A stretch of DNA of 64,000 nt from VRUE01 sp963702705 (GTDB lineage: Bacteria > Actinomycetota > Thermoleophilia > Solirubrobacterales > 70-9): contig CAVPDR010000006.1 of NCBI GenBank assembly GCA_963702705.1, forward strand, positions 330,276 to 394,275. The letters are read 5' to 3'. Under the pieces are notes generated by a model. It saw only the letters and a program-made list of their open reading frames with translations, was not told where the DNA came from and did not search any database. This document shows, one piece after another, positions 1 to 9,700 of this stretch. How positions within the stretch are numbered: the stretch's first letter is position 1; every line of letters begins with the position of its first letter. A program made the translations under genes and the position numbers.

Positions 1-231
1 CTCTACCGCGAGCGCTATGCGGAGGAGCCCTTCGTGCGGGTTGTCGACGGCCCACCGGGGCTGCGCGACGTGCGCGACACCAACGAGTGCCACGTCTACG
101 TCACGGTCGAGGAGCGGGGAAGAGTGCTGGCCTTCTCGGCAATTGACAACCTCTGGAAGGGGGCGTCGGGCCAGGGCGTGCAGAACCTCAACCTGATGCT
201 CGGCCTCGACGAGGGGATGGGTCTCAGATGA
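1..231 (+). CDS. argC: N-acetyl-gamma-glutamyl-phosphate reductase, C-terminal part
   Basis: This is the last 76 codons of argC; the reading frame is open from the first base, so the start lies outside the window. ArgC reduces N-acetylglutamyl phosphate to the semialdehyde with NADPH, the third step of arginine synthesis. The ArgC C-terminal signature is clear: NECHVYV followed by DNLWKGASGQGVQNLNLMLG near the end. The stop overlaps the argJ start in an ATGA, and the arrangement argC-argJ-argB-argD confirms the assignment. Confidence 0.95.
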   Translation, partial: LYRERYAEEPFVRVVDGPPGLRDVRDTNECHVYVTVEERGRVLAFSAIDNLWKGASGQGVQNLNLMLGLDEGMGLR

Positions 232-1382
232 GTGGCTTCTTCAAGTCGCGCTGGGTCGAACCGCCGGCCGTGGTGGAGGAGCTCGATCCCGCCCAGCTGG
301 CGCCGGGCTTTCGCGCCGGCGGTGCGCACTGCGGCCTCAAGGGCGGCGGCAAGACCGACATCGGCCTGATCGTCTGCGATGCCGAGCGGGTTTCCTCGGC
401 GGTTCTGCTGACCCGCAACGCCTCCGCCGCGGCGCCGGTGCGGGTGATCCGCGAGCGCTGCGAACGGGGGTCGATCCGCGCCGCTGTGGTCAACGCCGGC
501 AACGCCAACGCCGAGACGGGTGCGCAGGGCTATGCCGACGCGGTGGCGATGTGCGACGCCGCGGCGGAGAAGCTGGGCCTGCGGCCCGAGACGGTCGCCG
601 TCGGCGAGACCGGCGTGATTGGGGTGCAGCTGCCGATCGAGGCCGTGCTGACCGGGATCGGCGAGGCGGCCGGGACTCTTTCGGAGACCGGCGGCGTTGC
701 CTTCTCCGAGGCGATCCTCACCACCGACCGCTGGCCCAAGCGCTGCACCCTGCGCACCGGTGGCGTGACGATCTCCGCCCAGGCAAAGGGCGGTGGCATG
801 ATCCAGCCGAACATGGCGACGATGCTCTGCTTCGTCCAGACCGACGCGGTCGTCGAGGACCCCGACGCCGCCCTGCGCGCGGCCAGCGACGCATCCTTCG
901 AGCGCATCACCGTCGATGGCCAGATGAGCACCAACGACACCGTCCTGCTGCAGGCGACCGGCGCGGCCGGCGCGCCGTTGCCCGCCGGCCTGCTCGAGGC
1001 CGTCCTGCTGCAGCTCGCGATCGAGGTCGTCGCCGACGGCGAGGGCTCCTCGCGGGTCGGCCGGGTGCAGGTCGACGGCGCCGCCTCGGCCGCCGAGGCC
1101 GAGCGGGTTGCCCGCGCGATCGCCAACTCGCCCCTGGTCAAGACTGCGCTCTTCGGCCGCGACCCCAACTGGGGCCGGATCGCCCAAGCTGCCGGGATGG
1201 CGCTGGCCGGCGAGAACTTGGAGGAGATCGGCGCCGAGAACATCGACAACGCCGAGCTCGCCGAGGATGTTCCCGAGGCCGAGATCGGCCTGCGGCTCGA
1301 CCGCGGCGAGCATTCCGCCCACGTCTGGTTCTCCGACCTCGGCTATGAGTACGTGCGGATCAACGCCGAGTACACGACCTAG
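228..1382 (+). CDS. argJ: Bifunctional glutamate N-acetyltransferase / amino-acid acetyltransferase ArgJ
   Basis: This 384-residue ArgJ transfers acetyl from N-acetylornithine to glutamate, recycling the acetyl group in the arginine pathway. The family self-cleaves before a conserved Thr that becomes the nucleophile. Here the site is NMATML with Thr198, preceded by KGGGMIQP. Other visible family motifs are NAGNANA (about 89-95) and GETGVIG (about 126-132). Length is normal. The ATG overlaps the argC stop, indicating translational coupling. Whether it is bifunctional (also using acetyl-CoA) cannot be read from sequence; no separate argA is seen in this window. Confidence 0.96.
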   Translation: MSGFFKSRWVEPPAVVEELDPAQLAPGFRAGGAHCGLKGGGKTDIGLIVCDAERVSSAVLLTRNASAAAPVRVIRERCERGSIRAAVVNAGNANAETGAQGYADAVAMCDAAAEKLGLRPETVAVGETGVIGVQLPIEAVLTGIGEAAGTLSETGGVAFSEAILTTDRWPKRCTLRTGGVTISAQAKGGGMIQPNMATMLCFVQTDAVVEDPDAALRAASDASFERITVDGQMSTNDTVLLQATGAAGAPLPAGLLEAVLLQLAIEVVADGEGSSRVGRVQVDGAASAAEAERVARAIANSPLVKTALFGRDPNWGRIAQAAGMALAGENLEEIGAENIDNAELAEDVPEAEIGLRLDRGEHSAHVWFSDLGYEYVRINAEYTT

Positions 1383-1391
1383 GAAGGAGCG

Positions 1392-2231
1392 ATGACAGCA
1401 AACGTCGACACCCTGCTCGAGGCACTGCCCTACATCAAGGAGTTCCACGGTCGCACCGTGGTGATCAAGTACGGCGGCGCCGCGATGCGCGAGGAGGAGC
1501 TGCGCGAGGCCTTTGCCACCGACGTGGTCCTGCTCAAGTACGTCGGCCTCAATCCGGTCATCGTCCACGGTGGCGGTCCCGAGATCACCGAGTACATGGA
1601 CCGGCTCGGCATGGAGGTGCGCTTCCACGAGGGCTTGCGAGTCTCCGATGCTCAGACCGTAGAGGTGGCCAAGATGGTCCTTCGCGGCAAGATCAACGCG
1701 GAGATCGTGCAGCGCATAAATCGACACGGGCAGGGAGCCGTGGGCCTCTCCGGCGAGGACGGCTCGCTGTTCAAGGTCGCACCGGTTTCAAACGCGGAGC
1801 AGGTCGGCTTCGTTGGCGTGATCGAGCATGTCGACGTTGACGTGCTCAACCACATCGCTGCCGACTACATCCCGGTGATCGCCTCCTCCGCCTCCGACCA
1901 CGGCGGCCAGTCCTACAACGTCAACGCTGACGAGGCCGCGGGCAAGGTCGCCGCCGCCCTCGGCGCCCACAAGGCGATCTTTCTCACCGACGTCGAGGGC
2001 TGGCGCGCCGACGCCGAGGACGAGAGCTCGCTGATCTCCCGCGCCACGGTCGACGAGGTGGAGGGGCGGCTGGCAGGGATCGACGGTGGCATGCGGCCCA
2101 AGCTCGGCGCCTGCGTCGACGCGATCCGCGGCGGTGCCCAGTCCGCCCACATCATCGACGGCCGCAAGCCGCACTCGCTCCTGCTCGAGCTCTTCACCGA
2201 TGCCGGCATCGGCACGATGGTGACGCCGTGA
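1392..2231 (+). CDS. argB: Acetylglutamate kinase
   Basis: This 279-residue amino-acid kinase phosphorylates N-acetylglutamate, usually the arginine-inhibited step. The N-terminal phosphate-binding motif is KYGGAAM (27-32) and the substrate loop is HGGGPE (59-64). The C-terminal half has the ATP-side motif FLTDVEGW. The start follows an AGGAGC Shine-Dalgarno element 9 nt after the argJ stop. The 3' end overlaps the argD start by 4 bp. Confidence 0.97.
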   Translation: MTANVDTLLEALPYIKEFHGRTVVIKYGGAAMREEELREAFATDVVLLKYVGLNPVIVHGGGPEITEYMDRLGMEVRFHEGLRVSDAQTVEVAKMVLRGKINAEIVQRINRHGQGAVGLSGEDGSLFKVAPVSNAEQVGFVGVIEHVDVDVLNHIAADYIPVIASSASDHGGQSYNVNADEAAGKVAAALGAHKAIFLTDVEGWRADAEDESSLISRATVDEVEGRLAGIDGGMRPKLGACVDAIRGGAQSAHIIDGRKPHSLLLELFTDAGIGTMVTP

Positions 2232-3419
2232 ACCTGACCGACCTGCAGGCGCTCGAGCAGCGCTACCTGATGCGCACTTACAGGCGCGCCCCGGTCGAGT
2301 TCGTCCGCGGCGAGGGCGCGCTGCTCTGGGACGCCGAGGGCAGGGAGTACCTCGATTTCCTCGCCGGGATCTCGGTCTGCTCGGTCGGCCACTGCAACCC
2401 GGAGGTGGTCGAGGCCGTGCGCGAGCAGGCCGGACGGTTGATGCACACCTCCAATCTCTTCTACACGGAGCCGATGGTGCGGCTTGCCGAGCGCCTCTCC
2501 GGGTCGAGTCTCGGTGGCCGTGTCTTCTTCTCCAACTCCGGCACGGAGGCGAACGAGTGCGCGATCAAGATCGCCCGCAAGCACGCCCATCGGCGTGGCG
2601 TTGAGGCACCCCGGATCGTCAGCTTCGAGCGCGACTTCCACGGCCGCACCTACGGCGCCCTGTCGGCGACTCCGGCGCTTGCCGCCAACCCAGACCTGGG
2701 CCCAATGCTGCCCGGCTTCGTTTCGGTGCCGCTGAACGATGCGGCGGCGCTGCGCGCGGCGGTGGGGGAGAGTACGGCGGCGGTGCTGATCGAGCCGATC
2801 CAGGGCGAGGCCGGGATCTACCCGCTCAGCGACGAGGCCTTGCTCGCCGCCCGCGAGGTCTGCGACGAGGTCGGCGCGCTGCTGATCTTCGATGAGATCC
2901 AGACCGGGGTCGGCCGCACCGGCTCGCTCTGGGCCTACGAGCAGACGCCGGTGCGCCCCGACGTGCTGACCAGCGCCAAGGCGCTCGGTGGCGGCATGCC
3001 GATCGGCGCCTGCATCTCCACACCCGAGGCGGGCGAGGTGCTGGGGCCGGGAGACCATGGCTCGACCTTCGCTGCCGGCCCCGTCGCCAGCGCCGCAGCC
3101 CTGGCCGTGCTCGACATAGTCGATGACGCGACGCTGCTGCGCGGGGTGCGCGAGCGCGGCGCCCAGCTGCGCGAGGATCTGCTCGCCCTCGACGGCGTGC
3201 GCGAGGTCCGCGGACGCGGCCTGATGGCCGGCGTCGGGCTCGAAGGACGGGATCGACGCCGTGGCGCTCGGCGCCACCCTGCTCGAGCACGGCCTGATCG
3301 TCAACGTGCCCGAGCCCGGGACCCTGCGCCTGCTGCCGCCGCTGACGGTCGATTCGGCCCAGGTCGATCGCGCCGTCGGCGCGATCGCCGACGCACTCCT
3401 AAGCTACGCGGCCCAATGA
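2228..3419 (+). CDS. argD: Acetylornithine aminotransferase, with a +1 frameshift near its 3' end
   Basis: This class III PLP aminotransferase makes N-acetylornithine. Residues 1-339 are typical: NSGTEANE (103-110), FDEIQTG (221-227) and the PLP lysine in TSAKALGGG (Lys251). After GLMAGVGLE the frame is lost at about 3242-3250. The conserved C-terminus (GIDAVALGATLLEHGL through TLRLLPPLTV) continues one frame over to a TGA at 3417-3419. Removing one G from the GG at 3245-3246 would restore a normal protein of about 396 residues. Without correction, the frame runs through into the next gene as an artefactual 541-residue fusion. It may be a real mutation or a sequencing error; the essential role of ArgD and its intact neighbours favour an error. 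Confidence 0.9.
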
Positions 3420-3853
3420 GCTCGGATAAGCGACCACGGGAGCCGCGCGCGCTGACCAGCAGCACGGCCGAGCGCCTGGCGGCGATCGTCGAGGCGGCCG
3501 AGCAGGCCGCGTCGAAAGTGATCGACGATGCCGAGGAGCAGGCGCGTCGTCAGCTGCAGGAGGCCGGCGCCCGCGCCGACCGGATCGTCGCCGAACGCCT
3601 CCGTGCGCTCGCCGACGAGCTCGATCCCGAGACGCAGTCGGCGCCGCGCCGCGAGTCGCACCTGCGGCCGGTGGCCTCCGAGGGGGAGCCGGCGCCGGGG
3701 CCCCGCTCGACCTCCTCCGGTGCGCGCCTGCTCGCTACCCAGATGGCTGTATCGGGCAGCAGCCGGGCGGAGATCGAAGAGCGCCTGCGCAGCGGCTTCG
3801 AGATCGAGGACACAAGCGAGATACTCGACGCGATACTCGGACCGGAGGAATAG
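3416..3853 (+). CDS. Conserved-looking coiled-coil protein of unknown function
   Basis: This 145-residue protein begins MSSDKRPREP; its ATG overlaps the true argD stop in an ATGA. Residues about 15-70 form a charged, Ala/Glu/Arg-rich helix of coiled-coil character (EQARRQLQEAGARADRIVAERLRALADEL). A disordered linker follows, then a helical C-terminus with RAEIEERLRSGFEIEDTSEILDAIL. No signal peptide or membrane segment is seen. I do not recognise the family. The overlap and the following 2-nt gap place it in the arginine operon. Confidence 0.75.
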   Translation: MSSDKRPREPRALTSSTAERLAAIVEAAEQAASKVIDDAEEQARRQLQEAGARADRIVAERLRALADELDPETQSAPRRESHLRPVASEGEPAPGPRSTSSGARLLATQMAVSGSSRAEIEERLRSGFEIEDTSEILDAILGPEE

Positions 3854-3855
3854 CC

Positions 3856-4209
3856 ATGCACGAGGACCCGACCCGGATGATGCGCCAGCCCGACGAGCAC
3901 AAGCCGCACGGCAACATGCGCCTCGTGATCGCCGGCCTGATCGCGGTGATCGTCGGCCTGTTGATCGCGGTAATCGTCATCGCAGGCAGCGGCGACAGCG
4001 GCACCTCGACCTCGACCGTGACCACGGTTCCCAGCGAAACGAGCGCGACCACCGAGACGACGACCGGCTCGAGCACCGAGACCACGACCTCGACTCCAAC
4101 CGAGACGACCACCTCGGAAACCACCACTTCGCCGACCACGACCGAATCGACGACCACGACGCCACCGAGCGAAGAAGAAAACGGCAGCGGTGGCATCGGC
4201 GCCCCGTAA
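3856..4209 (+). CDS. Small single-pass membrane protein with a Thr-rich tail
   Basis: This 117-residue protein has a cytosolic N-terminus (about 20 residues), one hydrophobic helix (about 22-45, LVIAGLIAVIVGLLIAVIVI) and then about 70 residues of low-complexity Thr/Ser/Glu sequence (TSTSTVTT, TETTTSTPTE). The tail would be extracellular or wall-embedded and looks O-glycosylatable. It lies between an operon neighbour and argG with 2-nt spacing before and none after, so it is co-transcribed with arginine genes. Function unknown. Confidence 0.75.
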   Translation: MHEDPTRMMRQPDEHKPHGNMRLVIAGLIAVIVGLLIAVIVIAGSGDSGTSTSTVTTVPSETSATTETTTGSSTETTTSTPTETTTSETTTSPTTTESTTTTPPSEEENGSGGIGAP

Positions 4210-5484
4210 GTGACAGCCGACTCCCCCGCACAGGTCCGCACCGCCTCCTATGAGGCCGATCCGGCCGAGGTCCGGCGGGTGCTGCTGCTCTACTCGGGCG
4301 GCCTCGACACCAGCGTGATGCTGAAGTGGATCCAGGACTTCTACGAGGCCGAGGTCGTCTGCCTGACCGTCAACCTCGGTCAGCCCGGCGAGGACTACGC
4401 GGTGATCGAGGACAAGGCGAAGCGGCTTGGCGCGCTCGAGTGCCACGTCGTCGACGCCCGCGAGGAGTTCGCCGCCTCCTACGTCGCGCCGGCGATCAAG
4501 GCCAACGCCCTCTACGGCGGCGGCTACCCGCTCTTCACCGCGCTCGGCCGGCCGCTGATCGCCAAGCTCGCGGTCGACTACGCGCGCAAGTCTGGCTGCG
4601 ACACGATCGCCCACGGCTGCACCGGCAAGGGCAACGACCAGGTCCGGATCGAGGCCACCGTGGCGACGCTGGCGCCGGAGCTGAAGACGATCGCCCCGGT
4701 GCGCTCCTGGCAGATGGGGCGCGAGGAGGAGATCGCCTACGCGCGCGAGCACGGCATACCGGTCAAGGGCGGCACCGAGGTGGCGCCCTACTCGATCGAT
4801 GACAATCTCTGGGGCCGCTCCTCGGAGGGGCGCTGGATCGAGGACCTCGACCACGCGCCCGAGGACGACGTCTTCCAGCTCGTCACCCGGCCCGAGCTGG
4901 CCCCGGACGAGGCCGAGACGGTCGCGGTCGAGTTCGAGGCCGGCATCCCGGTCGCGCTCAATGGCGAGCGGCTGGGCCTGGTCGAGCTGATCGAACGGGC
5001 GGCGGAGATCGGCTGCCGCCACGGCGTCGGCATCGTCGATCACATCGAGGACCGCATCGTCGGCCTCAAGGTGCGCGACATCTACGAGGCTCCGGCGGCC
5101 GCGATCCTGCTCACCGCCCACCAGGAGCTGGAGAAGCTGGTCGGCACGATCCACCAGAACCAGCTCAAGCCGAGCCTCGATCAGAAGTGGGCCTACCTCG
5201 TCTACGCCGGGCTCTGGTGGGAGCCGCTGCGCACCGACCTTGACGCCTACATGGACGCGGTCAACGCTCAGGTCACCGGCACGATCGGCCTCAAGCTCTT
5301 CAAGGGCAGCGCCCGGGTCGTCACCCGCTCTTCTCCCAACGCCGTCTACGACGCCGACCTCGCCTCCTTCGCCGAGTCGGGCGGGCTCTTCTCACAGACC
5401 GCCTCGCCGGGCTTTATCGAGCTCTGGTCGCTGCAATCGCGGATGGCGCACCGGATCCGCGAGCGCGGGGAGGAGGAGCGATGA
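4210..5484 (+). CDS. argG: Argininosuccinate synthase
   Basis: This 424-residue enzyme joins citrulline and aspartate using ATP, the penultimate step of arginine synthesis. The ATP-pyrophosphatase P-loop is LLYSGGLDTSV (about residues 26-36). GCTGKGNDQVR and the C-terminal KLFKGSARV are also family motifs. The GTG start follows the previous TAA directly; about 20 extra N-terminal residues precede the conserved core, so a slightly later start is possible. argF and argH are not in the window. Confidence 0.95.
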   Translation: MTADSPAQVRTASYEADPAEVRRVLLLYSGGLDTSVMLKWIQDFYEAEVVCLTVNLGQPGEDYAVIEDKAKRLGALECHVVDAREEFAASYVAPAIKANALYGGGYPLFTALGRPLIAKLAVDYARKSGCDTIAHGCTGKGNDQVRIEATVATLAPELKTIAPVRSWQMGREEEIAYAREHGIPVKGGTEVAPYSIDDNLWGRSSEGRWIEDLDHAPEDDVFQLVTRPELAPDEAETVAVEFEAGIPVALNGERLGLVELIERAAEIGCRHGVGIVDHIEDRIVGLKVRDIYEAPAAAILLTAHQELEKLVGTIHQNQLKPSLDQKWAYLVYAGLWWEPLRTDLDAYMDAVNAQVTGTIGLKLFKGSARVVTRSSPNAVYDADLASFAESGGLFSQTASPGFIELWSLQSRMAHRIRERGEEER

Positions 5485-5636
5485 GCTACGACAGGCTCGG
5501 CAAGGCCGCGATCCGCTTTGCCTTCAAGTACGTGCGCCGCCGCTACCGTCGCCAGATTCGCATCGGGGCGGGGATCGCCGCCCTTGCATTGGCGATTGCG
5601 GCCTACGCCGCGACGCGCAACGTTCCCGAGGGCTAG
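5481..5636 (+). CDS. 51-residue single-pass membrane peptide
   Basis: A short frame begins at an ATG that overlaps the argG stop (ATGA) and encodes MSYDRLGKAAIRFAFKYVRR, a very basic stretch (RRRYRRQIR), one hydrophobic helix (IGAGIAALALAIAAYAA) and a short tail ending NVPEG. The overlapping start, strong Shine-Dalgarno element (GGAGGAG) and positive-inside topology support a real gene. Function unknown. Confidence 0.65.
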   Translation: MSYDRLGKAAIRFAFKYVRRRYRRQIRIGAGIAALALAIAAYAATRNVPEG

Positions 5637-5654
5637 CGTAGCCTCGGGGGCTTC

Positions 5655-6689
5655 GTGGCGCGATCGATCGCGACAAAGGCAGGCGGCCACGGCCGCCTCG
5701 CCATCCTCTCCCTTGCATTGCTGGTTTCGGCACTGCTGCTGGCCGCAACCGCCGACGGCGCCAACATCGACGGCCTGCAGGCCAAGGTCGCGACGGCGCG
5801 CAGCGAAGCCGGCTCGCTTGCCGGGAAGCTGCAGGCGGCCCAGGCCGAACTGGCGGCCGCTGAAGAAGAGGCGGCCGCGGCGAGCGCCCGCGAAGAAAAG
5901 CTCACCGACCTGCTCGCCCACGGTGAAGAACGGGCGGCGCGGCTCACCCTTGAAGTCCAGGCCACCCAGCGCCATCTCGCCGCTGCGAAAAGGCGGCTGC
6001 GCCGCGCCCGTGGCGTCCTCGCACAGCGGCTCGTCGCGATCTACGAGGGTGGCACGCCCGACACCGCCAGCGTGATCCTTGCCTCGAGCGACTTCGAAGA
6101 CCTGGCGGCGAGGACCGAATACCTCGACCGGATCGAGCAGTCCGACTCCGACCTGGCGCTGCGGGTCGCGCAGGTGCGGCGCTCGGTGACCCGCGAGCTG
6201 AAGCTCGTCGCGACGCTGAAGGCGAAGGCCGACGCCTACGACGAACGGCTCGCCGCGGCCCGCTCGGAAATCGCCGCGGTGCGGCAGAACGCCGAGGTCG
6301 CAGCGGGACGGCTTGACTCGGTCACCGCCGCCCGCTCGGCCTCGCTTGCGGCGCTGAAATCGCAGATCGGCGGTTGGATCAAGGACATCGAGGCCGCCAG
6401 GGCCGCCGAAGCCGAACGGATCAGCGAGGCCGAAGCCGAAGGCGAAGTCGAACGCTGGCTCGGCGGCCCCTACTCGATCCCCGCCTACATCGTGATGTGC
6501 GAGTCGGGTGGCAACTACGGCGCGGTCAACGCCTCCAGCGGCGCCGGCGGTGCCTACCAGATCCTTCCCTCGACCTGGGAACTCTACGGCGGCGGTGGAG
6601 CTCCCCAAAACGCCCCGAAGTCCGAACAGGACCGCATAGCTGCGGAAATCTGGGCCGACTCCGGTTCCGGCGCCTGGGTCTGCGGCTAA
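5655..6689 (+). CDS. Secreted coiled-coil protein with a C-terminal lysozyme-like (Rpf/transglycosylase) domain
   Basis: This 344-residue exported protein has a basic N-terminus and hydrophobic signal segment (about 14-36). A long Ala/Glu/Arg-rich coiled coil follows (about 38-265), resembling the CwlO/RipC type of hydrolase N-terminus. Its C-terminal domain (about 271-344) has a CESGGNYGAVN motif with Glu283 in the catalytic position seen in resuscitation-promoting factors and transglycosylases, then GGAYQILPSTW. It probably cleaves peptidoglycan. The GTG start has a TAGCCT box (5639-5644) 10 nt upstream, suggesting its own promoter. The exact class is inferred. Confidence 0.83.
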   Translation: MARSIATKAGGHGRLAILSLALLVSALLLAATADGANIDGLQAKVATARSEAGSLAGKLQAAQAELAAAEEEAAAASAREEKLTDLLAHGEERAARLTLEVQATQRHLAAAKRRLRRARGVLAQRLVAIYEGGTPDTASVILASSDFEDLAARTEYLDRIEQSDSDLALRVAQVRRSVTRELKLVATLKAKADAYDERLAAARSEIAAVRQNAEVAAGRLDSVTAARSASLAALKSQIGGWIKDIEAARAAEAERISEAEAEGEVERWLGGPYSIPAYIVMCESGGNYGAVNASSGAGGAYQILPSTWELYGGGGAPQNAPKSEQDRIAAEIWADSGSGAWVCG

Positions 6690-6758
6690 AGCAGAAATAC
6701 GCGCGGAAGGTGCGCGGAAGAAGGGCGAAAGCTGGTCGCTCCATCTGGCGGGATTGGC

Positions 6759-9700
6759 ATGATCGATTGCCCAATCGTGAGCAATCCGTCCGCCGTCCAT
6801 CTCCACGCCCACAGCGAGTACTCGCTGCTCGATGGCGCCTGCAAGATCGACGCGATGGCGGCCCGCGCGGCGGAAATGGGCCAGCCGGCGCTGGGGCTGA
6901 CCGACCACGGCGTGATGAACGGCGCCATCGACCTCTTCAAGGCCTGTAAGAAGCACGGGATCAAGCCGATCGCCGGTTTCGAGGCCTATTTCGTCGACGA
7001 CGTCAAGACGCTGAAGGAGAAGCCGAAGTACGAGCGCAACCACCTCACCCTGCTGGCCGAGACCGACGCCGGTCTCGCCAACCTGGTCAAGCTCACCTCT
7101 GCCGGCTTCCTCGAGGGCTTCTCGCGCGGCAAGGCCAACGTCGACATGGAGATGCTTGCCGCCCACGCCGAGGGTGTGATCGTGCTCACCGGCTGCCTGC
7201 AGTCGCGCTTCTGCCGGCGCCTGATCGAGGAGCGCCCCGACGACGCCCGCGCCCATCTCGACGACCTGATTCAGGCCTTCGGCCCCGAGCAGGTCTACTT
7301 CGAGGTGCAGAAGAACGGCATCGCCGAGCAGGACAAGGCCAACGAGGGAATCGTCCGCTTCGCCCGCGAGCTGGGCCGGCCGCTGGTCGGCACCGCCGAC
7401 GTCCACTACCTGCGGCGCGAGGACTTCGACAATCACGCGGCGCTGCTCTGCGTGCAGACGAAGTCGACCCTGGAAGCGCCGAAGATGAGCTTCGACACCA
7501 ACGAGTTCTACCTCAAGGACTCCGGGGAAATGACCGCCTCCTTCGCCGAGTGGCCGGAGGCGGTGCCGACCACACTCGAGATCGCCGAGCGCTGCAACGC
7601 CGAAGTCGAGCTGGGCAAGCTGCTGCTGCCGCGCTACCCGACCCCCGACGGTGAGGAGCCCGAGGGGATGTTGCGACGAATTGCCGAGGAAGGGCTGCGG
7701 GTGCGCTACGGCGACCCGCTGCCGGCCGAGGCGGTCGAGCGGATGGAGTTCGAGCTCGGCGTGATCGAAGAGATGGGCTTCCCCTCCTACTTCCTGATCG
7801 TCTGGGACTTCGTCCGCTACGCGAAGGACAACGGCATCGCGGTCGGCCCGGGCCGCGGCTCGGCGGCGGGCTCGATCGTCGCCTACGCGCTGACGATCAC
7901 CGACATCGATCCGCTTGCCGAAGACCTGCTCTTCGAGCGTTTCCTCAACCCCGGCCGCAAGTCGATGCCCGACATCGACATCGACTTCTCGGTCCGCGGC
8001 CGCGAGCGGATGATCCGCTACGTCGCCGACAAGTACGGCCGCGAATCGGTCGCTCAAATCATCACCTTCGGCAAGATGGCGCCGCGCGCCGCGACCCGCG
8101 ATGCCGCCCGCGTGCTCGGCTTCGACTACGGCACCGGCGACCGCCTGGCGAAGCAGATCCCGGAGCCGATCATGGGCCGCAGCCCCTCCTTCGAGGAATG
8201 CCTCAAATCGGGCCAGGAGCTGAAGAAGACCTACGACGCCGAGCCCGACGCGAAGAAAATCATCGACGTCGCCCAGGGCCTCGAGGGGATCATCCGCAAC
8301 AACTCGATTCACGCCGCCGCGGTGGTGATCGCCGACCGCCCGCTGCAGGAAGTGGTGCCGCTGCAGCTGGCCGAGGACAAGACCGCCCCGGCGCCCGCCA
8401 GCGGCAGCGGCAAGGCCGAGCGCCAGTACAAGATCGTGACCCAGTACTCGATGGGCCCAATCGAGGAGATCGGGCTGCTGAAGATGGACTTCCTCGGCCT
8501 GCGCAACCTCGACGTGATCGAGGACGCGATCGACATCATTCGTCGCTCGCGCGGCGAGGAGGTCGACATGGACGCGATCCCGATCGACGACGCCAAGACC
8601 TACGAGATGCTCGCCCGCGGCGACTCGACCGGTGTCTTCCAGTTCGAGTCGGAGGGGATGCGCGACGCGCTGCGCAAGGTCGGGCCGACCGAGTTCTCCG
8701 ACCTGGTCGCGCTCGGCGCCCTTTATCGCCCTGGCGCGATGGCCTACATCCCCGCCTACGCCAAAGGCAAGAAGGACCCCTCGACGGTGCGCTACCCGGA
8801 CCCGCGCCTGCGCGCGATCACCGAGGAGACCCACGGCTGCGTCGTCTACCAGGAGCAGTTGATGGCGATCGCCCGCGAGATGGCGGGCTTCTCCGGCGCC
8901 GAGGCGGACGACCTGCGCAAGGCGATCGGCAAGAAGAAGCGCGAGCTGATGGCGACGATGAAGGACAAATTCATGCAGGGATTGGCGGAATCGAACACCG
9001 CTCCCAACGTCGCCAGGGATCTCTGGAAGCTGAACGAAGCCGCTGCCGACTACTCCTTCAACAAGTCCCACGCCGCCTGTTACGGGCTGATCTCCTACCG
9101 CACCGCCTACCTCAAGGCCAACTACCCGGCCGAGTACATGGCGGCGGTGATCTCCTCGGTGATGAACACCAAGGACAAGGTGCCCTTCTTCGTCAACCGC
9201 TGCGAGGAGATGGGGATCGAGGTGCTGCCGCCCGACGTCAACTCCTCCGACCACAGCTTCGTCGTCTCCGAGAACGCGATCCGCTTTGGCCTCGATGCGG
9301 TCAAGAACGTCGGCCACGCCGCGGTCGAGGCGATCCTGCGCGCCCGCGAGGACGCTCCGATCGCCTCGATCTGGGATTTCTGCGAGCGGGTCGACTCGCG
9401 CGCGGTCAACAAACGCGCGATCGAATGCCTGGTCAAGTGCGGCGCCCTCGACTCCACGCAGGCGACGCGCAGGGGGATGCTGGAGGCGCTGCCGGCGGCA
9501 CAGGCGGCCGGCCAGAAGGCCCAGGAGGACGCCCAGCTCGGCCAGGGCTCGATCTTCGACTTCGGCGACGAGGCCGATGCCGGCGCCCACGCCACCCAGG
9601 CCCATCACCGCCCGCCGATCTCGGCCGAGGAGTTCGAGCGCGCCGAGCTGCTGGCGATGGAGAAGGAGACGCTCGGGACCTACCTCTCCTCGCACCCGCT

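Noticed and set aside
3238..3260. Programmed frameshifting in argD
   Set aside because: There is no slippery heptamer or stimulatory structure, and argD is not known to use recoding; a point indel or sequencing error is simpler.
2228..3853. A single 541-residue protein covering argD and the next gene
   Set aside because: The second half is out of frame with ArgD's conserved C-terminus, which lies in the next frame; a separate ATG overlapping the true argD stop starts the following protein.
3980..4190. Possible CRISPR or tandem-repeat array
   Set aside because: The repetition is irregular ACC/ACG/GAG codons of a Thr-rich protein tail, with no constant repeat-spacer spacing.
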